Shown: positions 22,510-31,152 of the stretch, one piece after another
Position numbering within the stretch: position 1 is the stretch's first letter
Layout of the letters: each line of letters starts with the position of its first letter
IMG/VR virus record: IMGVR_UViG_3300035701_002807
Location: 1 to 44,422 of that record
DNA length: 44,422 nt
Strand: one strand, 5' to 3'
From: a virus
Translations under genes and position numbers: made by a program
The notes under the pieces: generated by a model
Database searches by the model: none
What the model was told of the DNA's origin: nothing
What the model saw: the letters and a program-made list of their open reading frames with translations, nothing else

Positions 22510-23357
22510 CTATATGACTCCTTGTTTTTAATACACTCATACATCCGTTTATATTCTGGGACAATATGTTCCCAGAGATATTTCTGCTCAATCAATTTAC
22601 GTCCCATATATTTCTGGAGTTTTAGGGTTATATCATTTTCTGTGGGTTCTATGAACTCCACCCATCCCTCAAATTCCTTCCACGAACCCTCTTTTGTCAT
22701 TAACACGGGTATATTACAGGATAATGCTTCCATAACGGTATCGTTGAATCCTTCGGTAGTTGAAGGATGGACATAAACATCAATTCCCATATAGAAGTCC
22801 TGCATTTTTTCGTGGGGAATTTCTCCAGATGATTTTTTCAGGACATATCCAGCTTTCTTCAACGACAATCCCAATTTTTTACATACCTTTTCCAGAAGTT
22901 CAAAATTTTTAGTCGGGGTCTCTGTCGTTCCCGCAAATCCTATCACTGGATTTTTATATTTAAAGAACTTATTCGTATCAATACCTTTCTTGGAATGTGG
23001 CACTCCATATATTTGGGCTATCTTCGGACTTAAAGAATTGATATAAGGACATTCATTGAATATCTTGTTAAGTTGTTCCGGTTCCCCATCATATCCGACG
23101 AATAATGACCTCTCGTTGACTATGGTTATCGCCACTTTGTTTTTATGAGATATAATATAACCATAATAATCAGGGGTAAGTCCGCTTGTTACTAAAAAAT
23201 GCACTATGTCATAATCCTGCTCATTCTCAATACACTCTTTATTCCGATATGCTCCCTTAATATCATATTCATATTCAGGAAGGTATTTCCTTATGGCTAA
23301 TGCGAAATTATGCAATGCCCAGTTATTAAGATTGTCAGGTAATAAGAGTATTTTCAC
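22494..23357 (-). CDS. GT4-family glycosyltransferase (287 aa)
   Basis: Shares the opening MKILLLPDNLNNWALHNFAL with the gene at 23814-24638, so the two are diverged duplicates. The donor half is VIGFAGTTETPTKNFELLE and DVYVHPSTTEGFNDTVMEAL, the normal GT4 E-x7-E site. It is shorter than most GT4 proteins (about 350), with a reduced N-terminal domain. Starts at GTG. Adds a sugar to a glycan or protein; substrate unknown. Confidence 0.83.
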   Translation of the reverse strand: MKILLLPDNLNNWALHNFALAIRKYLPEYEYDIKGAYRNKECIENEQDYDIVHFLVTSGLTPDYYGYIISHKNKVAITIVNERSLFVGYDGEPEQLNKIFNECPYINSLSPKIAQIYGVPHSKKGIDTNKFFKYKNPVIGFAGTTETPTKNFELLEKVCKKLGLSLKKAGYVLKKSSGEIPHEKMQDFYMGIDVYVHPSTTEGFNDTVMEALSCNIPVLMTKEGSWKEFEGWVEFIEPTENDITLKLQKYMGRKLIEQKYLWEHIVPEYKRMYECIKNKESYRCLKS

Positions 23358-23830
23358 TTTAATGCTTCTTCCAATCTTCTCATTCTTACGGGTTCGTATA
23401 AAGCCCAGTAATGAAAATTGTAAACATCTCCGCCTTTTCTATAATCAAGGTCAAGACCAAATTCAGCACATACCTTAATCAAAGTATTACTTATCTTGTT
23501 CCACGGTGGAAAAAATGTCTTTATGGGAATATACTCTTTCTTATTCTCGGATATTCTAAATTTCCAATATTCAAAACATAAGTTAAAATCATCCCTTATC
23601 TCTTCTTCGCTTATTATCGAATAGTCTTTATGCGTCCACCCGTGCAAACCAATCTGGAGATTAGGAGTTGTCATTAACCAATACCACACCTCTTTGTTGT
23701 CCCAGATGTCTTTCATCAATACGGCTATGGTATGAATTCTATTGTATTTAAGGAATAATTCGTGAACTTCTCTTAACAATCGGCAGTCAGAAGTTACGGA
23801 AATATCATCATCCCTATACAATTCTTTCAT
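23354..23830 (-). CDS. NodB-like polysaccharide deacetylase (158 aa)
   Basis: Metal-dependent deacetylase fold: RDDDIS at 6-11 supplies the Asp-Asp pair, and IGLHGWTHKDYS gives the H-x3-H metal site (His78 and His82). IKTFFPPWNKIS is the substrate-groove motif. Such enzymes remove acetyl groups from N-acetylated sugars. It is at the short end for the family, with the C-terminal His motif replaced. It lies between the two paralogous GT4 genes and overlaps both. Confidence 0.75.
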   Translation of the reverse strand: MKELYRDDDISVTSDCRLLREVHELFLKYNRIHTIAVLMKDIWDNKEVWYWLMTTPNLQIGLHGWTHKDYSIISEEEIRDDFNLCFEYWKFRISENKKEYIPIKTFFPPWNKISNTLIKVCAEFGLDLDYRKGGDVYNFHYWALYEPVRMRRLEEALK

Positions 23831-24638
23831 ATATTTCCTTATACCGTCGGCAGATTTTTTCCCAGTTGTAATTATCTTTTATGAAATTTCTGGTAATGTA
23901 ATTATTTAAGGCATTAAAAAGACTATCATAGTCGTTTTCTATGATTGTAATATTTGTTCCCAATTTATCCCATATCCCAGTTTTTGTGGTGATTATATCC
24001 ACATTCATAGACAATGCTTCAAGTATCACATTAGAACATCCTTCGGTTGTGGAAGGGTGAACCAACACATCAATAGAACGATAGAAATTAGGCATCTCGT
24101 TAAAGGGTATCTGCTTTTCTTTGTAAAACAAACATTTCAAAGTCAACCCCAATTCCTTACAGACTTGTTCTACTAGTGGATAACCTTTTCTATCTGCTTT
24201 TACACCAATAAATCCTACTACGACATTTTTGGACGGATTAAAAAACTCCAAATCAACCCCATTAGGAAGATACTCACAGTTATACATCTTGGCTATCTTT
24301 TCACTTACCGAGGTAACTTTAGCGACTTTCTGTATCATTTCTTCCAATATGGGAATTTTTACACAATCACCCTCAAGTAATGACCTTTCATTAGTAATGG
24401 TTAATACACATCTGTTATAAAAACCATATTGCTTAAGGTATTCATTATGGCAATCTATCCCGCCAGTATAATTAAAGTGGACTACGTGATAATAAGGGAA
24501 TAAACCAATCAATTTTTCATTATTTCTGTGCCCCTGAATGATTTCGATTTGGTGTTCAGGGATATATTTCTTTATAGCCTTACAACGGTTATGGGATGAC
24601 CAATCATTCAAATAATCAGGTAGAAGTAAAATCCTCAT
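23814..24638 (-). CDS. GT4-family glycosyltransferase (274 aa)
   Basis: Paralogue of the gene at 22494-23357: MRILLLPDYLNDWSSHNRCK, then VVGFIGVKADRKGYPLVEQV and DVLVHPSTTEGCSNVILEAL with the E-x7-E donor site. Compact like its relative, and separated from it only by the deacetylase gene. Probably adds a related sugar in the same pathway. Confidence 0.83.
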   Translation of the reverse strand: MRILLLPDYLNDWSSHNRCKAIKKYIPEHQIEIIQGHRNNEKLIGLFPYYHVVHFNYTGGIDCHNEYLKQYGFYNRCVLTITNERSLLEGDCVKIPILEEMIQKVAKVTSVSEKIAKMYNCEYLPNGVDLEFFNPSKNVVVGFIGVKADRKGYPLVEQVCKELGLTLKCLFYKEKQIPFNEMPNFYRSIDVLVHPSTTEGCSNVILEALSMNVDIITTKTGIWDKLGTNITIIENDYDSLFNALNNYITRNFIKDNYNWEKICRRYKEIYERIV

Positions 24639-25270
24639 TTAATCCCGTGAAATCCCATCCATTGTGGTATTTTTTTTGTATTTGATGTATCTGGGACATT
24701 ATAAAAAATATTTTTTATCTCTAAATCATTCAAATCTTTCAGAGTATTCCTGAGTTGCTTTTCCGTAAATATCCTTGTGTGATAAGGATGATTGATTATG
24801 CCCTTTTTTGCATTAAAACTTCGTGGATGAGGAACAGAACCTATAATCAAACCCCCATTTTTTAAAACCCTTAATGCTTCTTTTACTACTTTATCAACAT
24901 CAAAAACATGTTCCAATATCTCTGAAACTATCAATACATCAAAATATCCATCTTTAAAGGGCAGATTCTCGGCTCTTGCTACCTTCGCTATTATTCCTTT
25001 CTGACAAGCAAGGTTAATCATCTGAGGGTTTACATCTACCGCATAAACAGTCGTGCCTGGTTTTTTCTGCAAAACCAGTCTTTCGAAACCACCGCTATTA
25101 CAACCTAAACTTAAAATCAATAACCTCTCATCAGGAACCCAATTCAATAACTGTTGTGCCCTTGCCCAACCAGTATGGTTAGGGTTAAAATATTTTTCTT
25201 CCCTGTCGGTATCTATATGATATACTTCGTGGGCTTTTACTGCCTCATCTTCTGATTTAAAATATGGCAT
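24635..25270 (-). CDS. Class I SAM-dependent methyltransferase (211 aa)
   Basis: Motif I is LILSLGCNSGGFERL, followed by VYAVDVNPQMINLACQKGII (SAM ribose acid), VARAENLPFKDGYFDVLIVSEILEHVFD and ALRVLKNGGLIIGSVPHP. This is the Methyltransf_11/25 type common in lipopolysaccharide and glycan clusters, where it methylates hydroxyl or carboxyl groups. It overlaps GT4 and GT2 genes on either side. Confidence 0.85.
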   Translation of the reverse strand: MPYFKSEDEAVKAHEVYHIDTDREEKYFNPNHTGWARAQQLLNWVPDERLLILSLGCNSGGFERLVLQKKPGTTVYAVDVNPQMINLACQKGIIAKVARAENLPFKDGYFDVLIVSEILEHVFDVDKVVKEALRVLKNGGLIIGSVPHPRSFNAKKGIINHPYHTRIFTEKQLRNTLKDLNDLEIKNIFYNVPDTSNTKKIPQWMGFHGIK

Positions 25271-25997
25271 CTTTCTCTAATCCAGCTCTTTTCCAAAAAG
25301 TATCATCAATGGAAACATTGAATTCCTTGTAAATCCTAATTTTTTGTTTCGTGGCTTCTTTTATATCCCTAAAAGTATCGAGATGGCTTAAATCAACTTT
25401 CCTCATTAAAACATTCATTATGGGAACAAATTTATAACCTTCTTTGAATAACTCTATGAATAAAGCCTCATACTGGTCTGTATGTTTACAATCGGTTCTA
25501 TAAGGATGTTTTAGGATAATCTCTTTTTTGTATGCTACCGTCGGATGACTTATTCCTCGGGGATAGTTCTTATAATCATAATTAAAAGCCATTTGTGTCC
25601 GTTGTGGACGACCTTGTATATCTACATTATTCACCGAGTGATAAAGAATATCTGTATCGGGATGTTTTTTAAAATAATTATAAGTAATTTTAGCCTTATT
25701 TTTATGGTAAATATCCCCTGCGTCAGTTACACAGATTATATCGGCTAAGGAATATTTATTACCCTCATTCCTACACCAACCCGCCCCCATCCATTCAGTA
25801 GTTTTGAACAACCTTATCCTATTATCCTTGTTCTTAAAATATTCCATTACCTCAAAGGTAGAATCAGTAGAAAAGTCATCAACGGCGATTATCTCAATAT
25901 CCTTTAGGGATTGTCCTATCAGGCTTTTGAAGGTCTGAGCGATAAATGACCCACAATTCTTTACAGGCATAACAAAAGATATTTTAGGTTTCCTCAT
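25257..25997 (-). CDS. GT2-family glycosyltransferase (246 aa)
   Basis: GT-A fold: KISFVMPVKNCGSFIAQTFK, then DIEIIAVDDFSTDSTFEVM (first Asp pair) and NKYSLADIICVTDAGDIYHK (the DxD-like metal site is DAGD). A C-terminal helical tail carries RKVDLSHLDTF. It resembles 27830-28678 in layout. Adds sugars from nucleotide donors to a growing glycan; substrate unknown. Confidence 0.86.
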   Translation of the reverse strand: MRKPKISFVMPVKNCGSFIAQTFKSLIGQSLKDIEIIAVDDFSTDSTFEVMEYFKNKDNRIRLFKTTEWMGAGWCRNEGNKYSLADIICVTDAGDIYHKNKAKITYNYFKKHPDTDILYHSVNNVDIQGRPQRTQMAFNYDYKNYPRGISHPTVAYKKEIILKHPYRTDCKHTDQYEALFIELFKEGYKFVPIMNVLMRKVDLSHLDTFRDIKEATKQKIRIYKEFNVSIDDTFWKRAGLEKDAIF

Positions 25998-26385
25998 ATG
26001 GGTCTATAAATTTTACAGGTATCTCATCTATCCCTAAAGACTTGGCAATAGCCATACGGTGGCATCCGTTAAGTATAACCCACTGGTTTAATGGGTATCC
26101 GTCATCTCTTTTTCTTTGTATCAATATGGGGAACTTAAGTCCATTTCTTCTTATATCCACATACAAAAGATAAAAGATAAATAATTTATCTTTATTAACT
26201 ATTTGACAAAATTCATTATCACTTATTATTTTAATTGCTTCTTCCCAATAATTGAGTTCGGTGTTGTAAAGAATTTCTCTTAACTTTTGTCTTACATCCA
26301 GCATTTGTTGTATTTCCCTATTGGCTTCACTTATCCTTCTAATGGAATTTACATCAAGATTATTTCTCAGTTTGGAGATGTCCAT
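25984..26385 (-). CDS. ParB/Srx-like domain protein (133 aa)
   Basis: The C-terminal half holds a ParB N-terminal-type fold: DIRRNGLKFPILIQRK, then WVILNGCHRMAIAKSLGIDE and IPVKFID, where NGCHRM replaces the usual GGHRR motif. ParB-like folds bind CTP or ATP and can be nuclease-like or, as sulfiredoxins, kinase-like. The first half is helical. Standing inside a glycan cluster it is more likely a sugar- or nucleotide-related enzyme than a partition protein. It overlaps the His-rich gene by 26 bases. Confidence 0.68.
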   Translation of the reverse strand: MDISKLRNNLDVNSIRRISEANREIQQMLDVRQKLREILYNTELNYWEEAIKIISDNEFCQIVNKDKLFIFYLLYVDIRRNGLKFPILIQRKRDDGYPLNQWVILNGCHRMAIAKSLGIDEIPVKFIDPYEET

Positions 26386-26815
26386 ATTTTTTAGGATAAA
26401 GAGTCTTTAATCCTTCCAAAGTAACAAGGGCGAATTCCTCAAATTCTTCTTTAGTCATATGGAAACGGTTATTACGATAATGAAAGTGAATCATATCACC
26501 CTCAAACTGGGGGTCTTGAAGTTCTATCTGGAATAAATCCCCATCGTGTTCTGGTATCTTAGGAAGTTCGTTAAGTCTGTGTAATAAATCACAAACTCCT
26601 CGTTCCGCAGGTCTCTTCCCACCCTCAACCCAAGAATGATAACTCTGTGCTATCCCTTTACAGAAAATCTCATATTCACCCGTTCCAAAAAGTATTCTTA
26701 AATTCCTGATATGTAAATGGAACTCCTCTCCTCTTTCGGTCTGAAACCAACAAGGTGCGAGTTTATTCTGTCCTGAAATCTTTTTTGTCGCTAAAATCTG
26801 TAAATTATGTCCCAT
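26360..26815 (-). CDS. His- and acid-rich protein of unknown function (151 aa)
   Basis: Contains EEFHLHIRNLRILFGTGEYE and IHFHYRNNRFHMTKEEFEEF, with clustered His and Glu that could bind metal, and HSWVEGGKRPAER. The strands around HLHIR and FHYRN suggest a small beta-rich, cupin-like fold, but I recognise no family with confidence. It is tightly linked between the radical SAM and ParB-like genes and may act as their partner. Confidence 0.6.
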   Translation of the reverse strand: MGHNLQILATKKISGQNKLAPCWFQTERGEEFHLHIRNLRILFGTGEYEIFCKGIAQSYHSWVEGGKRPAERGVCDLLHRLNELPKIPEHDGDLFQIELQDPQFEGDMIHFHYRNNRFHMTKEEFEEFALVTLEGLKTLYPKKYGHLQTEK

Positions 26816-27849
26816 TATAAAAAATTTGTATGTTGTTTCTCTGATTTTAGGTATTCTAAAATCTCATTATATTTCGTATATCGGCAAGGAGGACAACGAT
26901 TGACATTTATCTTCCTTATCACTTCCTGTCGTTCTTTACTTTCCCATATTTCCTTGAAAGTGTTTTTATATAAATCCCCAAAACAATATTGCGGAAGTCC
27001 TCTTAATTGGCAACAAACATACATCTTTCCATTAGCAGCAATAACACTTAAAAGATTATGTCCTAAACACTCGTTATAACCCTTGTCTTGATTACCCAAC
27101 TCCTCAAACCTGTGAATTATGGGATAGACTTTAAATTTATCATCTACATATTTAATAAGACATTCGTATATTTGTCGTTTCGTTTCGGTCAGTATTTTCT
27201 CACTCAACTCCATCCCCCGCATAAAAACAGGTCTTATCTGTAAGTATGAAGCCCCTGCCTCTTTGGCTAAAAACGCGGCAGAGATGATTTCGTCATAATT
27301 GTAGGGATGAACTAAAAACGCCACCCCAATATCAAGTTCGGGTGAATTAAGTCGCATATACTCAATCCAATTAAGAATATGCCTCAAATTATTCCTTTGG
27401 GGTTTGTGCAACTTGACATAGGTGTCCTCTTCTCCCGCATCCAAACTTATTCTCACAAATCTACAAGTTTTGATAATCGCATCACTTTTTTCCTTATCTA
27501 AAAGACCTCCATTAGTAACAAGGGCGACCTCCATCCCTCTTTCCCTAACGAAATGAAGGGCGAGGACTATATCAGGATGGGTGAGAGGTTCGCCCCCACC
27601 AGTAAAAGTTATAGATTTTATCCCTACCTCTGAGAGTTGATTGATAATGTCAAGTAACTTATTCTTTTCTAAATAGGTCTTTTCCCTCTTTCTGAACTTT
27701 CCGTTAATGCACCAAACACACGAATGATTGCATAGATTAGAGGGGTCTATCTCGCAGGATACAGGATAAGTCAATTCCCCTTTTGCAATCTGTAATAATT
27801 TCTCCGGATGATTTAAAACCTTATAAGAACTAAATATCTTTAAGTTCAC
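26815..27849 (-). CDS. Radical SAM/SPASM-domain enzyme (344 aa)
   Basis: Cluster motif CNHSCVWC (Cys40, 44, 47), SAM-binding GGGEPLTHPD, and a SPASM-like C-terminus with CCQLRGLPQYCFGDLYK and final CPPCRYTKY. Many homologues act on peptides or carry out sugar epimerisation and dehydration. GTG is the start, with GGAG 7 bases upstream. It sits in the middle of the glycosyltransferase series, so a role in making the sugar or modifying the acceptor is likely. The substrate is unknown. Confidence 0.86.
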   Translation of the reverse strand: MNLKIFSSYKVLNHPEKLLQIAKGELTYPVSCEIDPSNLCNHSCVWCINGKFRKREKTYLEKNKLLDIINQLSEVGIKSITFTGGGEPLTHPDIVLALHFVRERGMEVALVTNGGLLDKEKSDAIIKTCRFVRISLDAGEEDTYVKLHKPQRNNLRHILNWIEYMRLNSPELDIGVAFLVHPYNYDEIISAAFLAKEAGASYLQIRPVFMRGMELSEKILTETKRQIYECLIKYVDDKFKVYPIIHRFEELGNQDKGYNECLGHNLLSVIAANGKMYVCCQLRGLPQYCFGDLYKNTFKEIWESKERQEVIRKINVNRCPPCRYTKYNEILEYLKSEKQHTNFL

Positions 27850-28678
27850 CCATCAACTCCATTTTCTTTGTCTTTTTATCAAGTAGATACTTATTAAAGT
27901 TAATATCATAAAGTTTCTTTAAAAGTTCTGCATTACTTCCATATTCAATCAAAAGTTGTGGCATAGAGGATTCGGCAACTCCCAAATCAACCAATTTTCT
28001 ATATAAAATACTTTCGTGGACTCTTTTAAAAGCATTGGCATAAACCCTATAAATACAAAGTGGTTGTTCGACATAGCAAGTCTTGACTTTTGCCTTTATT
28101 AATAAGTTATAAAACATTCCCCAATCACCTACACCAGAGTAGGAATTATACGGGTATTTAAGGATGGTTTCTTTTTTATACCCAACCGTAAAATGACCAA
28201 TACAGAAAAGTCCTGTTTTTTTAAGTCGTCTCTTTGAAAACTTAATAACCTCGATGAAACTTGGTATTGTTTCGTCAACTTCTCCAAACCTATTTCGCTG
28301 AAGATAGGAACTGTAAAACATACCGTATTCACTACTTTCTTTAAATTTCTCATAAGTTATTTGAGCCCTTTCGGGCATATACCAATCATCTGAATCAGTA
28401 ACACAAATAATATCTGAAGAAGCAATTTGATTTCCGATATTCCTCGCCCTATCAATCCTTTCGTCAACCGGTAAGTCAATGGGGTCGAGATATTTTTTGA
28501 TAATGCGTTTGTCTTTATTAACAAAAGTATCTATAATATCCCTTGAATCATCAGTAGAATCATCATCAATTATTATTATCTCTATATCTTCTAATGTTTG
28601 ATTTCGTAATGTTCTTATTGCATCGGGTAAATAAACTGACTTGTTCCTGTTAGGCATTACAAACGAAATCAATGGCAT
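27830..28678 (-). CDS. GT2-family glycosyltransferase (282 aa)
   Basis: LISFVMPNRNKSVYLPDAIR, then IEIIIIDDDSTDDSRDIID and IASSDIICVTDSDDWYMPER, the GT-A metal-binding site (DSDD). The C-terminal third (FTVGYKKETILKYPYNSYSG) matches the acceptor region of GT2 enzymes of surface-polysaccharide clusters. Related to the gene at 25257-25997. It overlaps the radical SAM gene by 20 bases. Confidence 0.88.
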   Translation of the reverse strand: MPLISFVMPNRNKSVYLPDAIRTLRNQTLEDIEIIIIDDDSTDDSRDIIDTFVNKDKRIIKKYLDPIDLPVDERIDRARNIGNQIASSDIICVTDSDDWYMPERAQITYEKFKESSEYGMFYSSYLQRNRFGEVDETIPSFIEVIKFSKRRLKKTGLFCIGHFTVGYKKETILKYPYNSYSGVGDWGMFYNLLIKAKVKTCYVEQPLCIYRVYANAFKRVHESILYRKLVDLGVAESSMPQLLIEYGSNAELLKKLYDINFNKYLLDKKTKKMELMGELKDI

Positions 28679-28980
28679 TACTGTTTTTCTTCTATCTTTA
28701 CCGCTATTTCTTGCGGAGTCATTTCATCAACCGCCTTCTCCGCCACATCCGCTTCCCTGACTTCAAGTCTATAATATGGTTCTTTCTTTCCCCCACCGAC
28801 ATCCCTGTCCTCAATTCCTACAACTCTTACTACTGTATTTAAGGGGAATATCTCATTGTGGTTTTTTCGTAAGAGACTCTTTATGGCGTTGGCAGAAATC
28901 TCCACAATAGGAAAAACATCTTCAACCTTATTTTGATACATAGTATCTATTATTATTTTTCTGATTCCTGCGGATTCCAT
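28678..28980 (-). CDS. Small protein of unknown function (100 aa)
   Basis: Begins MESAGIRKIIIDTMYQNKVE, has a central beta-rich part (FPLNTVVRVVGIEDRDVGGG) and an acidic C-terminus (MTPQEIAVKIEEKQ). No domain recognised. It overlaps the 533-residue glycosyltransferase by 28 bases and the GT2 gene by one. It may be a subunit or carrier-like protein, but no acyl-carrier motif is seen. Confidence 0.6.
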   Translation of the reverse strand: MESAGIRKIIIDTMYQNKVEDVFPIVEISANAIKSLLRKNHNEIFPLNTVVRVVGIEDRDVGGGKKEPYYRLEVREADVAEKAVDEMTPQEIAVKIEEKQ

Positions 28981-30554
28981 ATAAAATCCCTTCCTTTTTC
29001 TAAAATAGCATAGATTATCTTTTTGTAATTTTTCTTGTCTAAAATCTGTTTATAATAAATCCTTCCCGCTGTAATATGTTCGGGGTTGGGATTCTTCTTT
29101 ACTTGGCGTATCTTCTCTGTTAACTGAACTTTTGCCTTACCATAATCATCCCTATTCACATTCAAATCTATATATTCCAAATGGGGCATTTCAAAGTTAG
29201 TGATTACCTGCCTTCCACCCAAAAGAAAATGTATTGGTGTCTGCGGGAAACCATCGTGGATACTAATCCTGACGTTCATAGAACACATCTTGATTGCATC
29301 TTTGATTTCTACAAAAGGCAGATATTCTATGTTTTCCTCTTTTGCTTTTTTGCCCCCTCCAAAGAACTTAAAATCTATATCAGGCATTGACTTTGCCACA
29401 TCCAAAAGAAATTCCTCATTGTGCATAGGATTGGTGTCGGAATAGTAAACCCCTACGGTAAACTTGTCTGGTAAAGGTATATCTTCTGGTATGTTCTCAC
29501 ATAGTGGCATATAAACTTTGTGTGCCTTTATTCCTATCTCTCCCAATTCTTTCTCTAAGAAATCCGAGTTGCATAAATGAATATCTATATGTTTAAGGAT
29601 TTTATCCCTGACATATTTTAATGTTTCCCAGTTAAAACCTGTCCTTAACTGCCAGACATCTGTTCCTATCCATTGAATTACCTTTAGACAATCTTTAGGG
29701 GCGTTGGCGAATATCTTTGCGTGATTTTCTGCCGCCAAAGGATAAAATCCCATCACATAAATCATTTTGTATTTATGTTCAAACATTGACGGTATCTGAA
29801 CCAAGGATGTGTTAGGATGAGCACCGAAATAATCTGCGTCTAAAACTTTCGCCCTCTGTATCGCCTGATAGGGTGCACCTAATGTAGAAACACAGATTGG
29901 TTTTTCGGGTATATTGTTTATCTTTCTGATATGTGAAACTTTTTCTAAATAAGTGAATTTTTTATTTCCACTTATACTTTGTTCATTAGAAGGTTCTGTC
30001 ATAAATACAGGGTCAGGAAGATAATATCCCTTATGTCCTTCTTTTGTAATCCTAATAAACAAATCCCAATCTTGAAAAAACTCTAAATTCTCGTCAAATC
30101 TGGGAAAAATTTCCCTTTTCATAGGGGACATTGTGGAGATATAATTCGATGTATTTAATAGATATGGGTCAAATGGTCTTGAGGAAAATACATTTAGACT
30201 TTCCACATTCCATCTATAACCAGAATATACAAATGAACAATCTGAATTATCCTCAAAGGTATCTTTAATCAGTCGCAACATCCCTGCCAAAAGAATACAA
30301 TCAACGTCAAAGAAAAAAACTATCTCGCCAGTGGATTTGTCAAACCCGAAATTCCTTTTTGCTGAAGCAAGTTCATTTTCAATTTCATAATACGAAATCC
30401 CTGTTTCTTCGCATATCTTTTTGGCTTCTTCATTTTCTTTCCCTATTACGATAATTTCCTTGTCTGTGTAATCTTGTTCCTGGATTGAAAGTATGCATCT
30501 TTTTAGAAACGTATTATCCTTTTTGTGTAAAGGAATGATGAACGAAAATTTCAT
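28953..30554 (-). CDS. Two-domain glycosyltransferase, GT2 plus GT-B (533 aa)
   Basis: Residues 1-220 are a GT2 domain (FSFIIPLHKKDN, KRNFGFDKSTGEIVFFFDVD with the DVD metal site, then FFQDWDLFIRI). Residues 220-533 are a GT4/GT-B-like domain (YVMGFYPLAAENHAK, CLKVIQWIGTDVWQLR, FTVGVYYSDTNPMHNEEFLL, IRISIHDGFPQTPIHFLL). One chain could thus add two sugars in turn. The GT-B half lacks the usual E-x7-E, having a divergent donor site. It overlaps both neighbours. Confidence 0.82.
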   Translation of the reverse strand: MKFSFIIPLHKKDNTFLKRCILSIQEQDYTDKEIIVIGKENEEAKKICEETGISYYEIENELASAKRNFGFDKSTGEIVFFFDVDCILLAGMLRLIKDTFEDNSDCSFVYSGYRWNVESLNVFSSRPFDPYLLNTSNYISTMSPMKREIFPRFDENLEFFQDWDLFIRITKEGHKGYYLPDPVFMTEPSNEQSISGNKKFTYLEKVSHIRKINNIPEKPICVSTLGAPYQAIQRAKVLDADYFGAHPNTSLVQIPSMFEHKYKMIYVMGFYPLAAENHAKIFANAPKDCLKVIQWIGTDVWQLRTGFNWETLKYVRDKILKHIDIHLCNSDFLEKELGEIGIKAHKVYMPLCENIPEDIPLPDKFTVGVYYSDTNPMHNEEFLLDVAKSMPDIDFKFFGGGKKAKEENIEYLPFVEIKDAIKMCSMNVRISIHDGFPQTPIHFLLGGRQVITNFEMPHLEYIDLNVNRDDYGKAKVQLTEKIRQVKKNPNPEHITAGRIYYKQILDKKNYKKIIYAILEKGRDFIWNPQESEK

Positions 30555-31150
30555 ACTTTATCCTCCAGTTTAAAAACTTCATCTCCCACGTGCCCCACCG
30601 AAAGGGTCGTATTCACATAGATTTTGTATCCCGTTTTTCTTGCCTCTTTACAAAACATTATATCTTCTGAATAATCTCCCCTATAAAAGAACCAGGGTTC
30701 AGATAATTCCTTAAAGACCTTTTTCCTTATCAACATTACCCCTGTTCCCACGGCATCCACTTCAATCAATTCAGATGTCCTATCCACCTTCTCCGTCTGG
30801 ATAAGTTCTTTATTTTCATTGAAATAAAATATATTCGGTGGATGAGGTTTAATCCTACCTGGATAAAGAACTCCTACAATATCCTTTGAATTAAAATAAA
30901 GACGATGTAAAGTATCTGGGGGAAAAGTCATATCTGCGTCTATAAAACAGATATAATCCGCCCCAACATCAAGTCCTGCGTGCACTAAAGCATTTCTGGC
31001 ATAATGTACCTGTCGGCTTCCTATGATAATTGAATAAGTTAGTTTAAATATCGGATGTTCCCGCCAATAATCAAGTAAATGAAGCAAACTATCAACCGTG
31101 TGTGCTTTGAAACTTTCTAAAACAGGTATCCCTAAAAAGATAGTTTCCAT
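30551..31150 (-). CDS. Short GT-A-type glycosyltransferase (199 aa)
   Basis: YARNALVHAGLDVGADYICF and FIDADMTFPPDTL supply the DxD-like site. GVMLIRKKVFKEL and EDIMFCKEARKTGYKIY form the acceptor side. This is a compact phage-type GT-A, often found near capsid genes and sometimes linked to DNA or virion glucosylation. It is the first gene of the cassette after the capsid gene. No ribosome site precedes the ATG; instead a hairpin fills the 58-base gap. Confidence 0.8.
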   Translation of the reverse strand: METIFLGIPVLESFKAHTVDSLLHLLDYWREHPIFKLTYSIIIGSRQVHYARNALVHAGLDVGADYICFIDADMTFPPDTLHRLYFNSKDIVGVLYPGRIKPHPPNIFYFNENKELIQTEKVDRTSELIEVDAVGTGVMLIRKKVFKELSEPWFFYRGDYSEDIMFCKEARKTGYKIYVNTTLSVGHVGDEVFKLEDKV

Positions 31151-31152
31151 AA

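Noticed and set aside
25984-26385. Calling the ParB-like gene a plasmid partition gene
   Set aside because: No ParA neighbour or centromere-like repeats, no HTH domain, and it stands inside a sugar cluster.
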